A stretch of 58,544 nucleotides of DNA from Terfezia claveryi (taxonomy: Eukaryota; Ascomycota; Pezizomycetes; Pezizales; Pezizaceae). The DNA lies in assembly GCA_015179025.1 (NCBI GenBank), contig WHUX01000285.1, positions 1 to 58,544 on the forward strand. The letters run 5' to 3'. This document shows, piece after piece, positions 21,701 through 32,518 of the stretch (its first letter is position 1; every line of letters starts with the position of its first letter). The notes beneath the pieces are model-generated. The model searched no databases. It had not been told where the DNA came from and saw only the letters and a program-made list of their open reading frames with translations. The position numbers and the translations under genes were made by a program.

Positions 21701-21942
21701 GGATGTTATTGCTCGGGTAGTGATTTCGCTTCTCTATAAATACCAAGAGCACTATCTGGGTGGCTGAACTTTATTGGCCTTACGAATAAAGTTAGGTCAT
21801 ACCACATACTTCCGAAAATACTACAGCAATCCTAGATCGCAATAACTCTGTAATTTTGTGAGACCTGAAGTTGGTTAAATAAAATAGCAGTGTAATGTTG
21901 ATATACGGAGTTAGTCAAATATAATATCACCCTAATACTTGC

Positions 21943-22076
21943 TCTAATACTCGCTCTAATACTTGCTCTAATACTCGCTCTAATACTGGCTACAATACTT
22001 CGCTCTAGTACTCGCTCAAATAATTACCCTAATACTCGCTCTAATACATACTCCAATACTTGCTGTAATATGCCTT
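21943..22076. repeat. 12-bp minisatellite TAATACTCGCTC (C1, left array)
   Basis: About eleven degenerate units. The inverted array of the same unit is at 22915-23042, and both recur in copy 2. Translated, it yields ILALILTTTL-like artefacts. Confidence 0.85.
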
Positions 22077-22914
22077 AGAAATTTTATAAGACATTGGATA
22101 AAGAGCAAAGGAAAAAAATATAAGTAAGCGAAGTATAGATACCGGAAAACAATAGTAGCCAAGCCCGATTACTAAGGCTGACAATATAGACTTTCTGAAG
22201 ACTATGAGATAATGGATAATAAGAGAGGTGATATGACAGTGCTCAGCCTCACTCAGCCCACTGTCATGCATGGGTGCTATACTACTCAATGCCTGACCTA
22301 GTAATAGTCATATTAAAAAATCATAGTTGTAGTACTGTGATATGTGTGGAGTTCAGCTTTATGATATGTATCACAGGAAGTTATGCCTTTATGGCCTATA
22401 TATATATATCCAAGAAACTTATGCATTCCAAGCTTATATATATATACTTATGCATGGAATTCATGCTTTCGAGGCTTATATATATATATGTATAGATTTC
22501 TTGCTTTCACGATCTCTAGATATAGATGGAATTCATACTTTTATGGCCTCTATGCATTTAAGCCTTAAATGCATGAGTTTCTTGGATATATATAAATAGG
22601 GTGTAAAAGTATAACATCCTACGATATATGTTACAAAGTGTGAATCATAGTACTACAACTACGATTTCCCAATATGACTATTACCAGGTTAGGCATTAAG
22701 TAGTACTGCACCTGCATGCAATAGTGGGCTGAGCAGAGCTGAGCACTGTCATGCCATCCCTCTTATTATCCATTATCTCAGTGTCTCTGGAAAGTCTATA
22801 TTGTCAGCCTTGGCAATCGGGCTTAGTAACTATAGTTTTCCTATATATATACCTTCCCCCCTCGCACTTTATCCTTTTGCTCTTTATCCAATATCTTATA
22901 TGATTTCCAAAGCA
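22077..22914. repeat. large inverted repeat with AT-hairpin core (C1)
   Basis: The left arm (about 22077-22345, with AGGCTGACAATATAGACTTTC and CAGTGCTCAGC) returns inverted at about 22640-22914. The roughly 300-bp centre consists of TATATATA-punctuated units that themselves fold. The arms differ by scattered transitions. Single-stranded DNA or RNA from here would form a hairpin of more than 250 bp. Confidence 0.8.
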
Positions 22915-23042
22915 TATTAGAGTAAGTAAAAGAGTGAGTATTAGAGTGAATATTATAGTGATTATTAGAGCAAGTATTAGAGCGAGTGTTGTAGTGAGTA
23001 TTAGAGCGAGTATTAGAGCGAGTGTTGTAATGAGTATTAGTA
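22915..23042. repeat. 12-bp minisatellite, inverted array (C1)
   Basis: Units read GAGCGAGTATTA, the reverse complement of the 21943-22076 array, completing the symmetry of the palindrome. Confidence 0.85.
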
Positions 23043-23101
23043 CTCTGTGTATACTATTATAATTAGTGAAGAAAATGAATATTTCTACTATACATATTCT
23101 C

Positions 23102-23639
23102 TGTAACGAGGGCTCTGGGGGACAAGGCGACCAAGGGGTACGCCGGGGAAGTGGCAAGGGGCAATCGCACACGTAGGAGCGCTACGTGTGTGATCTGGGG
23201 AAAGGCTATGGTAAGACATATGTAGGAACGCTACGTGTGTGACCAGGGGGAGGCTGAGACGGGGGGGCAAGGGCAAGAGGCAAGAGAGGCAGAGGGCAGG
23301 GGACACGAGACACGCGGAAGCAGTTGCCGCGTGTGTCAAGGGAGGCAGCTGGGCTGCAGGGACAAGGCGAGGAGGTGCACAAGGGAGATGCACCAACGTG
23401 GAGAGAAGCAAGGCCCTGTATTGGATATACAAGACGTTAGATAGGGATCCAATGAGAGGGCGGAGAGAGTAAGCTATATATACAGGCTTCCTTCCTGGCC
23501 AAGGCCACCGGAAGGAATAAGGTTCCCGAGACCCCTTATTTCGAGAACAGAGATAACAATGGTATCAATCAACAATAACGAGAGTCGGACGGAATTTCGT
23601 CTGTCTCTCAAACCCGGCTAGGCAAAGACGGTTGTGACA
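23102..23639 (-). repeat. B1 3' LTR (538 bp)
   Basis: Starts TGTAACGAG and ends TTGTGACA on the + strand. It holds hairpins: CACACGTAG-N5-CTACGTGTG at 23168-23190, a decayed second copy at about 23215-23241, and GAGAGTCGGACG..CGTCTGTCTCTC near 23578-23607. Confidence 0.93.
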
Positions 23640-23652
23640 CTATCCCCCCTTT
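23640..23652 (-). other. B1 polypurine tract
   Basis: On the minus strand AAAGGGGGGATAG abuts the LTR start TGTCACAACC. The same tract occurs in B3 at 54257-54269. Confidence 0.85.
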
Positions 23653-23765
23653 AGGCTCGAAGCCCCAGCAGCGAAAAGCAAGGTGAAAAAGGCAAGGCAA
23701 AAACAAACAAACAAACAAACAAGGCGGACGAGTAACCAATAACCCATTCCAGGATGACAAGAACA

Positions 23766-24335
23766 TCATAGGGTGGGGCGAGGCTTCCGGGGGTAACGCT
23801 GGTGGAACACGGCGACCAAGTCCTATGCATTTTCCAGATCTTCGGTGGGTTGCCAGGTCGCCTCCTCGTCCCCTAGCCACTTAACCTTGTACTGCAGATG
23901 CCCGTACCTCTTCCGTGAGTCCAGCACTTCCTCTACCTCCCATTCCTCTTCCCCTTCGATAACCACTAGAGGGGGTGGGGGGTGTTTCTGTCCTGGGAGG
24001 GGGTCATCTGCAGCGGGCTCGATCTCGGAGACATGAACAACCAGGTGCCATTGGATATCTTTGGGAAACCTCAATCGATAGGCGTGAGTTCCCACAGCTG
24101 CCAATACCTCAAAGGGTCTCAGGAATTTATGATCCAGCTTGCGGGAGGTGCGTTCTGTTCGGAAGTGCTGGCTGGAAAGCCACACCTTGTCTCCTGGCTG
24201 ATATCTGGGGGCTGGTAACCATGATCCATTGGCATACTCAGCTTGCCGGGCTTGCATATATCCCAGCTCGGCTTTCAGGGTATGGTGGAGTTCAGTGATT
24301 CTAACCATGAACTTCTTAGCTGAGGGGGTGGGCTT
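23766..24335 (-). pseudogene. B1 integrase C-terminus and chromodomain
   Basis: Contains the GPY/F-like module (GDKVWLSSQHFRTERTSRKL, RPFEVLAAVG), a Pro-rich linker, and the chromodomain with EEWEVEEVLDSRKRYG, LQYKVKWLG and ATWQPTEDL, including the aromatic residues that cage methyl-lysine. A TAG at 23823-23825 stands near the end, and the original frame closes with TGA at 23766-23768. It lies in another frame from the integrase core because of an indel near 24335. The chromodomain is expected to direct integration to heterochromatin. Confidence 0.85.
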
Positions 24336-25213
24336 TTTGCAGAGGCGCCAAGGCATCCACGAACTGGGGGTGCCAACCGTAATTAGCCAGGAAAGGGGAG
24401 GTTTTGGAGGATTCCGAGAACTGGTTGTTCGCGGCGAATTCGCAGGTGGCCAGCAACGAAACTCAGTTATCCTGCTAGTAATTGACAAAGGCCCACAGAT
24501 ATTGCTCCATAATGGCGTTCATCCTCTCCGATTGGCCGTCTGTCTGGAGGTGATATGCCGTTGACAGGCGTACTTTGATCCCCAGAAGTTCGCAGAAGGC
24601 TTGCCAGAATTCTGAGGTAAACTGAAGGCCACGGTCAGATACGATCGACTCAGGAAGGCCATGGTATCGGAATACATTGTTGAAGTAGAGATTGGCTAAC
24701 TCTGGGGCGGAGCAGGTGTCCCGGCAAGGTATAACATGCCTTATTTTCGTCAACCGATCTACCACTATCAAGATGGCATTGAACCCCGAATCTTCTGGCA
24801 ACCCTGTCACGAAGTCCATAGTCAGGTGCAGCCACGGCCGATCAGGGAAATCCAGAGGTTTCAGGGTCCCATACGTGGCATGGCGGACAGGCTTAGCATG
24901 CTTGCAAACGTGGCAGTTCCGTACATACCGCTCCACGTCCTTCCGTTGGTCAATCCATGTGTATTCCCTGGCCAGAAGCTCTAACGTTTTGGCCACTCCA
25001 GGGTGACCTGCAACTAGGCTGTCATGGTGTTCCTTGATCAATCGAAGGCGCAGCTCTCCTTCCGGCACATACAGCCGTTCGAGGTGGTAGAGGAGGCCTG
25101 CCTGGATGGTACACTCGGCTAGGGAGATCTTGGGGTGGCGTCGCTAGCCAGAATCCACTGCAGTGATAATTTCCTTGGCCAGGGTGTCGTCCTCATATGC
25201 CTGTCTCACTAGT
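24336..25213 (-). pseudogene. B1 integrase core (broken)
   Basis: HHCC module: HHDSLVAGHPG and CHVCKHAK (about 24895-25030). Catalytic core: D in TMDFVTGLP, D in VSDRGLQF, E in GQSERMN, all present, so the core itself looks sound. Breaks are a TGA at 25213-25215 and a TAG near 25148 before it, and TAG at 24475-24477 and TGA near 24463 after it. B3 has stops at two of the same Trp codons. Confidence 0.85.
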
Positions 25214-25215
25214 TG

Positions 25216-27660
25216 TCAGAGGTCAGCCTCAGCTTCCGCAAGGATATTGGCCGCCAGGTCGAGATTTTCAGGTTTCAGTACCACCTGATTCTGGTACTTC
25301 AGCCTTTTATCCCCCCCTTTAGGGAGATCTCCTGATCTCCTGGTCAGTGCATCCGGCTTACCCCCAGCCTTTCCCGGCTGATACCTTATCTTAAAGTTAA
25401 ACTGAGAGAGGAATTCTGACCAGCTAGCCTGTCGGCGATTTAGCAATTTGGTGGTTGTGAAGTACTCTAGGTTCTTATGGTCAGCGAGGACCTCGATAAC
25501 CCCCTTTGCCGATTCCAGGTGTGGTCTCCATTCCTCGAATGCTGGCACAATGGCCATTAACTCCTTATCATAGATTTCATAATTTCACTCCGCCGGGGAG
25601 TACTTTTTGAAGAAATAGGCCACTGGGTGAAGGACTCCATCGATATACTGGGACAGGATTCCGGCGGAGACATAGTCGGAGGCGTCCGTTTCCACGATGC
25701 ACTTGCTATCAGGGTCAAAATAGGCCAGGATTGGGGCTGAGCAGAAGGCTTCCTTGAGGTTCTGGAAGGCGGATTGGGCTTCTGGATTCCAGTGGAAGGC
25801 CCTTTTTGTCAGATGTGAGCCAGCTTCCACCTTCGTTTTTGTCAAGGCCGTCAGGGGTGCCGTGATTCTTGTGTATCCCAATATAAATCGGCGGTAGAAG
25901 TTGGCAAATCCTAGGAAGGCCTGCACATCCTTCAAATTGGCTGGGGTTTCCCACTCTTGGATTGCAGCAACTTTGGCGGGGTCCATCCTAATACCTTCCA
26001 TGGTTATGATCAAGCCCAGGTACTTTACCTCTTGGACGTGGAATTCGCATTTTTCAGGCTTAAGGTACAGCCCAGCCTGCTCCAGCTTCTGCAAGACTTG
26101 CCTGACATGGATTTTGTGCTCTGCCAGAGTATCTGCATAGATCAAAATATTGTCGAGGTAAGCCATGTAGAACACGTCCAGAAAGTCTCGTAGGGTATCA
26201 TTAATAAAGTGCTGGAAAGAGGCTGGGGCGTTGGTTAAGCCGAAAGGCATGACATTGTACTCGAAGTGCCCGTACCGGGTATGGAAGGCCGTTTTCCACT
26301 CTTCACCTTCAGCTATTCGGACTAGGTAATAGGCTCCCCTCAAATCCAGTTTAGTGAACCATTTTGCCTTGGAGAGCCTGGCTAATGTTTCCTGGATCAG
26401 AGGTAGGGGATACCTGTTTTTGACCGTTATCTCGTTTAGGCCCCGGTAATCGATACACAACCAGAGAGAGCCGTCCGATTTCTTCACAAAAAGCACTGGA
26501 GCACCCGCTGGTGAAGAGGTATGGCGAATGAAGCTCTTGTTAAGGTTTTCCTCCAAGTATTTCTTCAGGGCCTCTAGCTCCACCCGGGACATTCTATAGA
26601 GGGGCCCATAGGGGGGGGTCTTACCCTCTACCAGCGGAATTGTGTGGTCATATGGTCGGTGGGGCGCCAGCTTCTCTGCGGCTTTTTCCGAGAACAGATC
26701 AATAAACTCGTGGTATTCCTCCGGGACCATGGCCTTCCACTCCTCCTTAAGTCGCATCTTGTTGATTTCCAGGTTTACCTCATGTATGGAAAGGGCATGC
26801 GCCTTTAGCTTGTGTCTCCTAGTGAGGTAAGCGAAAGCCTCTGCCCCAACAAAGCTAATATTCAGGGGCTTTGGAGGAGGTTGAACAGGGGGAGTAGGGG
26901 GAATGGGGGGAACGGGAGGAATGGGGGGAACGGAGGGAATAGGGGGAGCAGGGCAGTGAGCAGTATTGATGTGCGTGGGCTGGTGTACCACCTGGGTTGG
27001 GTGGGTTATTGGGGGTGGTAATGCACATAGCCCCGTGATGGTGGTTTTTGGACCTCCACAGTTTGTTCTACAATAATGGCTGTTGAATTGCAAGGTATAA
27101 GAGCCGAAGCTGACTGACACATCGTGCATTCTGAGCCAGGGGATCCCAAAGACAATTGAATATTTTAGTTTAGTCACGAACATTGGGAGGTCCTCCGAAT
27201 GGTCTCCAATGGCACTGGGCAGACACGCGAGGTGGGTAATAGCCCCAGAAGAGATAGGGCGGCCGTCAATGACATCAAGAAGGTGGGGGGTCTTTAGCTT
27301 GGAGGTTGGTATGGAGTTTTTACTGATGAAGGTCTGATCAATGAAGGCTATCCTCGAAGCACCACAATCTATGAGAGCTAATATTACCACTGTTTTAGCA
27401 TTGAATTTAATAGTTATTGGTACTACAAAATGCTCGCCAAACAAGCGAGATTCATCAACAGACATAGATGCAGGCAAAGAAAATACAGACAAAGATAAAT
27501 GACCCATGATAGGTCCCTTGCTAGTGTCAGCAACTAGGCAAGGGACTCCGCTTTTCCCGACTCCTCTGGGGTCTTGTACACCACATGTATGGCCAGGGAG
27601 CGATTCTTTCGAAGGGGGCAAGCTGCAATGAAGTGGTCGGCCTTCCCACAGGCTATGCAT
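25216..27660 (-). pseudogene. B1 protease, RT and RNase H (two defects)
   Basis: From 27660 the frame runs 691 codons to a TGA at 25585-25587, and RNase H continues in the same frame to 25216. Protease active site ALIDCGAS (Asp at about codon 98, DCG where DSG or DTG is usual) with FGIPWLRMHD downstream. A Pro-rich linker spans about 26880-26960. RT shows [44 protein letters not shown] and the active box YLDN (about codons 501-504), where the second catalytic Asp has become Asn (26149-26151, C to T at a CpG on the + strand). RNase H has IVETDASDY and [13 protein letters not shown], cut by the TGA where Cys is expected. The pol frame is -1 relative to the zinc-knuckle frame of gag, so expression probably needed a -1 shift. 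Confidence 0.9.
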
Positions 27661-28665
27661 AGCCCATTATTCCGGCGGCGTTCCCTCTCTTCTTGGATCA
27701 GGCGAGGCCTGCCTGCCGATAGATCCATAGGCGCTGGTCCACTGGCTACGAGGGAAGGGTGGGCGGGTTGTTGGTAATAGGGGTCTGTGGCTGAGTGCGA
27801 CAAGGTGAGAAAGTCGAGCGGGGGGCTGCGGTGGGGGAGGCCTTAGGCTATTTCTACACCTGGCCATCTTTTGCTCCAAATAGCTAGCCTGATCAATGAA
27901 CTCTTCGAGGGTATGGACATCTGGGAAATTGATGAGTGCCTGCCTTAGCTCTACGTTTAGGCCTTCCTGGAATTGATCCAATTTTATTTTGTCACTCCAG
28001 TCGACTTCAGCAGCCAACCTAGAGAATTCAGCCACATAGGTGGCGAGGTCGGTGTTCTTTTGTCGAAGGGCTCGAAGGGCTCTTGTGGCCATTCCTTCTG
28101 GATCCGGATCCCCAAACACTCAGTCAAGGATAATGAATAAGGAGGAAATGTCCGCTAGATTGATCCCTGTTCCCAAAACATAGGGCTGGACTTGGTCCAG
28201 AGCCTTCCCCTCCAGTAGGCCGTAAACGTAGGCAAGTTTGTCCTGGGTGGTTGGAAATTTAGCAGCATCTCCATTGAGCTTAATATTGATCGAGTTTTTC
28301 CAGGCCTTGAGGTGGGCCCGTTCACCATTAAATTTGGGTGGGGTGGGGAGCTCTTGGGTTTTGGCGGGCGTGGCAGTCGCCGGTGCCTGTGCGATTGCGG
28401 CGGCAAGGGCACAGTTGAGATTGCAAATGGTTACTCGGTCGTCTGCAAGGTCCTCTCGGAGAAGAAGGATTTCATCTTTGGCTTCTTTCAGCCTTCGTTC
28501 GGTGTTCTGGAGCTCTGCTCCTTGTTTTTCAGCAATCTTATAGGTGGCAGTGAAGATATCGATGGCCATTCGGCAGTATTCCAATAGCTGGGCAGGGTCT
28601 GAGGGTATTGGGGTTTCCCTCCATGTTTGGAACCTGTCGGTGGGTAATGGGGTTGGTTCGGACAT
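27534..28665 (-). pseudogene. B1 gag (stop and frameshift)
   Basis: The start at 28665 (MSEPTPLPTDRFQTW) opens the gag frame soon after the 5' LTR. It has a coiled-coil-like N-terminus (EKQGAELQNTERRLKEAKDE), then the capsid region LPTPPKFNGERAHLKAW, typical of Ty3/gypsy retrotransposon gag. A TGA at 28120-28122 interrupts it just before VFGDPDPEG. The frame changes near 27800-27850, in a G/C homopolymer-rich stretch. The last part has GPAPMDLSAGR and a zinc knuckle CIACGKADHFIAAC (about 27620-27660), ending TAG at 27534-27536. Confidence 0.85.
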
Positions 28666-28684
28666 GACAGCATACCAGTTGGTC

Positions 28685-28701
28685 GAGAAGATCCAACGTA
28701 G
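28685..28701 (-). other. B1 candidate primer-binding site
   Basis: Next to the 5' LTR the minus strand reads CTACGTTGGATCTTCTCGACC. The TGG six bases in could pair with a tRNA 3' CCA end, giving a match GAGAAGATCCA. Element E also has CTACGTTG directly after its LTR, so the two families share the first eight bases. Confidence 0.45.
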
Positions 28702-29238
28702 TGTAACGAGGGCTCTGGGGGACAAGGAGACCAAGGGGTACGCCGGGGAAGTGGCAAGGGGCAATCGCACATGTAGGAGCGCTATGTGTATGATCTGGGG
28801 AAAGCCTAGGGTAAGACACACATAGGAACGCTACGTGTGTGACCAGGGGGAGGCTGAGACGGGGGGCAAGGGCAAGAGGCAAGAGAGGCAGAGGGCAGGG
28901 AACACGAGACACGCGGAAGCAGTTGCCGCGTGTGTCAAGGGAGGCAGCTGGGCTGTAGAGACAAGGCGAGGAGGTGCACAAGGGAGATGCACCAACGTGG
29001 AGAGAAGCAAGGCCCTGTATTGGATATACAAGACGTTGGATGTGGATCTAACGAGAAGGCGGAGAGAGCAAGCTATATATACAGGCTTTCTTCCTAGCCA
29101 AGGCTACCGGAAGGAATAAGGTTCTCGAGACCCCTTATCTCGGGAACAGAGATAACAACGGTATCAATCAACAATAACGAGAGTCAGATGGAATTTCGTC
29201 TGACTCTCAAACCCAGCTAGGCAAGGACGGTTGTGACA
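28702..29238 (-). repeat. B1 5' LTR (537 bp)
   Basis: Pairs with 23102-23639. Target duplication TTCTC follows at 29239-29243. Confidence 0.93.
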
Positions 29239-29243
29239 TTCTC

Positions 29244-29345
29244 GATCTAAAGTCTGCTTCAAAATCTTTTTCGAAATCTACTCTGAAATCTGCTCTGAAA
29301 TCTGCTCCAAAATCCGCTCCGAATCTGCTCTGAAATCTCCTCTAG
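29244..29345. repeat. 12-bp minisatellite GGAGCAGATTTC (C copy 1)
   Basis: About eight degenerate units, inverted here (TCTGCTCYRAAA). The matching array in copy 2 is at 32811-32900. Confidence 0.8.
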
Positions 29346-29384
29346 TGCCAAGATTCTAGAGCTATTAGCATATGCATAGCCTGT

Positions 29385-29575
29385 TCTAGCATTGTTACAA
29401 GCTATATTTTAGCACTACTATATTACAATGGTATTCTTTACAATATAATAGTGACTATTTTTAGTCTCCACAATACTTACTAAAGCAATAGTATTTTGGA
29501 AAATATGGTGGCGAACATTTTAGCCTCTGCAATACTTACTAAATCAACAGTATTCTAGACAATGCGTACTATGTA
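29385..29575. repeat. tandem repeat of about 61 bp (C copy 1)
   Basis: Three degenerate units around TTAGTAAGTATTGTGGAGACTA (inverted here), matching 32519-32725 in copy 2. Confidence 0.7.
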
Positions 29576-29705
29576 CTACGTGACGCCAATAAAATAAAGT
29601 TGTGTTATGTATATGGAAATAAATAGGAGTTGCCGACTAATATTAAAGTATCTATAATAACATAGGAATGCGACAGCACTGCTCGTGGGATAACATCTCC
29701 CTTTT

Positions 29706-29991
29706 TGGTATAGTATATATAAGCTGCCAATGCATGAATTCTATATATATATATAAGCTGCAAATGTACCAATTCTATGGGTATATACAAGATGAATTTC
29801 ATGTATATATAGCTGCAATAGGTAGGATACTAGCATATTCCCTATAACAAAAGGGCTTAGTGAGTACTTGTGAGTAGCCAGTGAGTCAGCATGAGCTGGC
29901 TTCTCATGGATTGCCATCAGTATAAGTCAGTGTCGAGTAGGAAAAATAGTTGGCAAACTCACCTCGACTTGGGCTAATATGCATACTATTC
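29706..29991. repeat. right outer inverted arm of C1
   Basis: AT-hairpin units (29706-29815) and then about 177 bp that are the inverted counterpart of 21224-21416. AAGGCT follows at 29992. Confidence 0.65.
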
Positions 29992-32040
29992 AAGGCTTCT
30001 AACTTAGCACGGGACATTCTATAGAGGGATCCATAGAGGGGAGTATTACTTTCTATCAGTAGGATAGTATGGTCATATGGTTAGTATAGTATGAGCTTCT
30101 CTAAAGCTTTTTTCGAGAACATATTAATGAACTTATGATATTCATCTGGGACCATAAACTTCTACTCCTTCTTAGACCTTGTATTATTAATCTCTAGGTT
30201 TACGTTATGTATAGAGAGGGCATGCGCCTTTAGCTTATGCCTCCTCGTAAGGTAGATGAAAGCCCTTACTACAATGAAGTTGATATTGAGTGGTTTTAGA
30301 AAGGAGGTTTCTACGACCACTAGGCTAGAGTCTATTCCTAAGGGTAGTAGAGTACATAGTCCTTTAACAGCAGTTTATGAGGCACTATAGTACTTTTTAC
30401 TATACCTACTATTGAAATTCAAGGTATAAGGGCCAAAGTTAATAGAGATATCATGCATTTAGAGCCATAGGATCCCTAGAACAATAGGGTATTTAATCTT
30501 AGTAACAAATATTGGTAGACTTTCTGAGTAGTCTCCCATGGTACTAGGTAAGTATGCAAGGTCAGTGATAGCTCCAGAGAAGATAAAGTGGCCATTAATA
30601 ATATTGAAAAGGTGGGGGGTTTTTAACTTGTAGGTTAGTATAGAATTTTTACTGATCAAGGCCTGATCAATAACTGCAATTCCTAAAGCACTACAATTTA
30701 TGAGACTTGATATTACTACTATTTTACCATTAAATATAATAGTTATTAGTACCACAAAATGCTCACCAAACAGGCAAGATTCATTAACCAATATAGGTGT
30801 AGGCAAAGAAAATACAGACAAAAATAGATGGCCTAGAGCAGGTCCCTTGCTAGTGTCAGTAGCTAGACAAGAGACTCCCCTTTTCCCTGCTCCTCCTCTT
30901 CAACCCTAGATTTAGAGATGGCATAGGTGGCCATTGAGCAGTTTTTTCAGAGGGAACATGCCATAATAAAATAGTCCCTTTTTCCATATACTATGCATAG
31001 CTTATTTATTTAGTAATGATCTCTGTCCTCCTAGGTTAACAGGGACCTTTTAGAAGAGAGATCTATAGAAGTGGGCCATTCTGCCACCAATAATAGATAT
31101 GCTAGTTTATTGGCAGGTGTGGGGGGTTGTTGCTGCTATTGTTGCTGCTAGGGACATGCTACCAGGAAACTTATTTAAGTGGTTGTAGATGGGTGAGTCC
31201 TCTGAGGGCCCTTGAGTGCCACTGTTTACTGTTTCATCTAGCTGGCCTACACAATAAGCTCTTTTAAAATCTTAGTTATTGGGCAATATATCAGAACCTA
31301 TTTGAGTTCGAAGGAAAGACTAATCTTAAATTGCTCAAGTATATCCTTGTTATTCCATATAAGTTTGGCTACTAACCTAGAGAATTCAGTAATGTAGGTT
31401 AACAAGTCTTTGTTCTTTTGCCTAAGGTCCCATAGGGCTCAGCTGGCTGTCCCCTTAGAGTCTAGCTCCCTGAAGGCTCAATCTAGGAGTACTATCAAGG
31501 TCGAGATATCAGCTAAATCTACTCTAGTAGCTTTAATGAATAGTTGGACTTAGTTCATGGCCTTGCCCTCCAACAGCCCATAAATATACCAGAGCTAATG
31601 TTGGACTGTAGGGAACTTAGCTGAGTTCCCTGATAGGTTAATCTGCACCGAGTTCTTCCATGCTCTCAGCCTGTTTTGATCCCCATTAAACTTGGGGAAG
31701 GCTAGTAAGTACTGTATCTTTAGTGTTCTCTAAGAGTCCATGTTGTCTGGATCATAGGTTTACCTCCGAATGGTCTTCTAATCTTTAGTTGCTTCCTTCT
31801 AGAAGAGGATGATTACATTTATAGCAGATTTGAGTTGTCACTTGGTTTTCAAAAAGTCAGTGCCTTATTGCTCTCTAATTGCATAGGTGGCTGAGAAGAT
31901 TTCGATAATTGTTCCATGGTATTCTAAGAGCTAAGCTGGGTCAGCAAGGATTAGAGTCTCTCTCCAAACCTGGAATCTGATGGCAGGTAGAACAAATAAC
32001 TCAGATATTTTACCAGTTGGTCAAATCTAATCCAACATAG
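29992..32040 (-). pseudogene. B-old relic: gag, protease and RT start, heavily decayed
   Basis: Aligns with B1 26570-28700. The clearest part is the protease, 30459-30821 (LFGEHFVVLITIIFNGK, YPIVLGILWL), whose active site now reads LINCSA: the catalytic Asp has become Asn. Gag remnants lie at about 30900-31990, including a ruined zinc knuckle near 30930-30980, all with many stops. The right end keeps the post-LTR stretch ATCCAACATAG. This is the same element as 19618-21223, separated from it only by C1. Confidence 0.8.
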
Positions 32041-32342
32041 TATAACAATGGTTCTAGAGATAGAGTGACTAAGGGGTACATTTAGGGAGTAGGTAAGGAG
32101 ATCACATATGTAGGAATACTACGTATATAATAGAGGGAAGTTAGGGTACGGTAAGAGTAAGGAACAAGAACCAAAAGGCAAGAGGCAAGAGGCAAGAAGT
32201 ATAAAGAGGTAAGGCAAGATGATAGTAAAGGGTATACAAAGAGGGTACACCTTTATAGAGAGATACAAGGTCCTGTATTGGATATACAAGATACTGGATA
32301 GGGATCTAACATGAGTACAAGGGTGAGTAGATATATATACAT
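32041..32342 (-). repeat. B-old 5' LTR, truncated
   Basis: Starts TATAACAATGG, the decayed form of TGTAACGAGG, and follows the B LTR to about the TATATATACA segment, where it stops at AT-hairpin sequence flanking C copy 2. The expected remainder of about 120 bp is not found downstream. Confidence 0.75.
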
Positions 32343-32396
32343 GTCTCTAAAAGTATAAGTTTCTTACATATATATATACTATACCAAAAAGGGGGA
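32343..32396. repeat. AT-hairpin repeat flanking C copy 2 (left)
   Basis: CTCTAAAAGTATAAGTTTCT then a TATATATA tract, matched inverted by sequence right of the unit at about 34447-34475. Confidence 0.6.
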
Positions 32397-32518
32397 TGTT
32401 ATCTTATGAGCAGCGCTGTTGCATTCCTATGTTATTGTGGATACTTTAATATTAGTTGGCAACTCCTATTTATTTCCATATATATAAGTCAACTTAATTT
32501 TAGTGGCATCGCATAGCA

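Larger units (their letters stand above)
23102..29238 (-). mobile_element. B1: Ty3/gypsy chromovirus nested in C1
   Basis: Complete 6137-bp element with LTRs 23102-23639 and 28702-29238 and target duplication TTCTC (23097-23101, 29239-29243). Order on the minus strand is gag, protease, RT, RNase H, integrase, chromodomain. The two LTRs differ at about 30 sites by eye, mostly transitions. It carries several stops and frameshifts and an Asp to Asn change in the RT active site. B3 (53695 on) and B-old are relatives. Confidence 0.94.
21704..29695 (-). mobile_element. C unit, copy 1 (interrupted by B1)
   Basis: Begins TGTTAT and ends ATAACA. Directly outside both ends lies the same motif TACCAAAAAGGG(G/A)GA in inverted orientation, so the terminal inverted repeat is at least 22 bp. 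Order (seen from the right end): a 61-bp repeat block, a GGAGCAGATTTC 12-mer array, a TAATACTCGCTC 12-mer array, a palindrome arm, an AT-hairpin core, the inverted arm and inverted 12-mer array, then a non-repeated end. B1 and one target copy removed, it is about 1.85 kb. The whole unit is reverse-complementary to 32397-34429. It could be a foldback DNA transposon or, since TG..CA ends and purine tracts are present, a giant LTR. Confidence 0.6.
21224..29991. mobile_element. C1: palindromic, minisatellite-rich element interrupting B-old
   Basis: Inserted between two halves of the B-old RT gene. Its ends are long inverted repeats: 21224-21416 and the reverse complement of 29815-29991 share blocks such as GGTGAGTTT near the ends and AAGTACT..AAGCC(C/T)TTTTGTTAT further in. 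Inside them lie AT-hairpin repeats and then the C unit (21704-29695). Without the nested B1 it is about 2.6 kb. No transposase is seen. The structure resembles foldback-type non-autonomous elements, but the family is not one I can name. Confidence 0.65.

Noticed and set aside
22804..23172. Hydrophobic Leu/Ile/Thr-rich ORFs over the 12-bp arrays (also 32922-33122)
   Set aside because: They are translations of the TAATACTCGCTC minisatellite, which has no stop in some frames because the unit is 12 bp. No start context, no conserved flanks.
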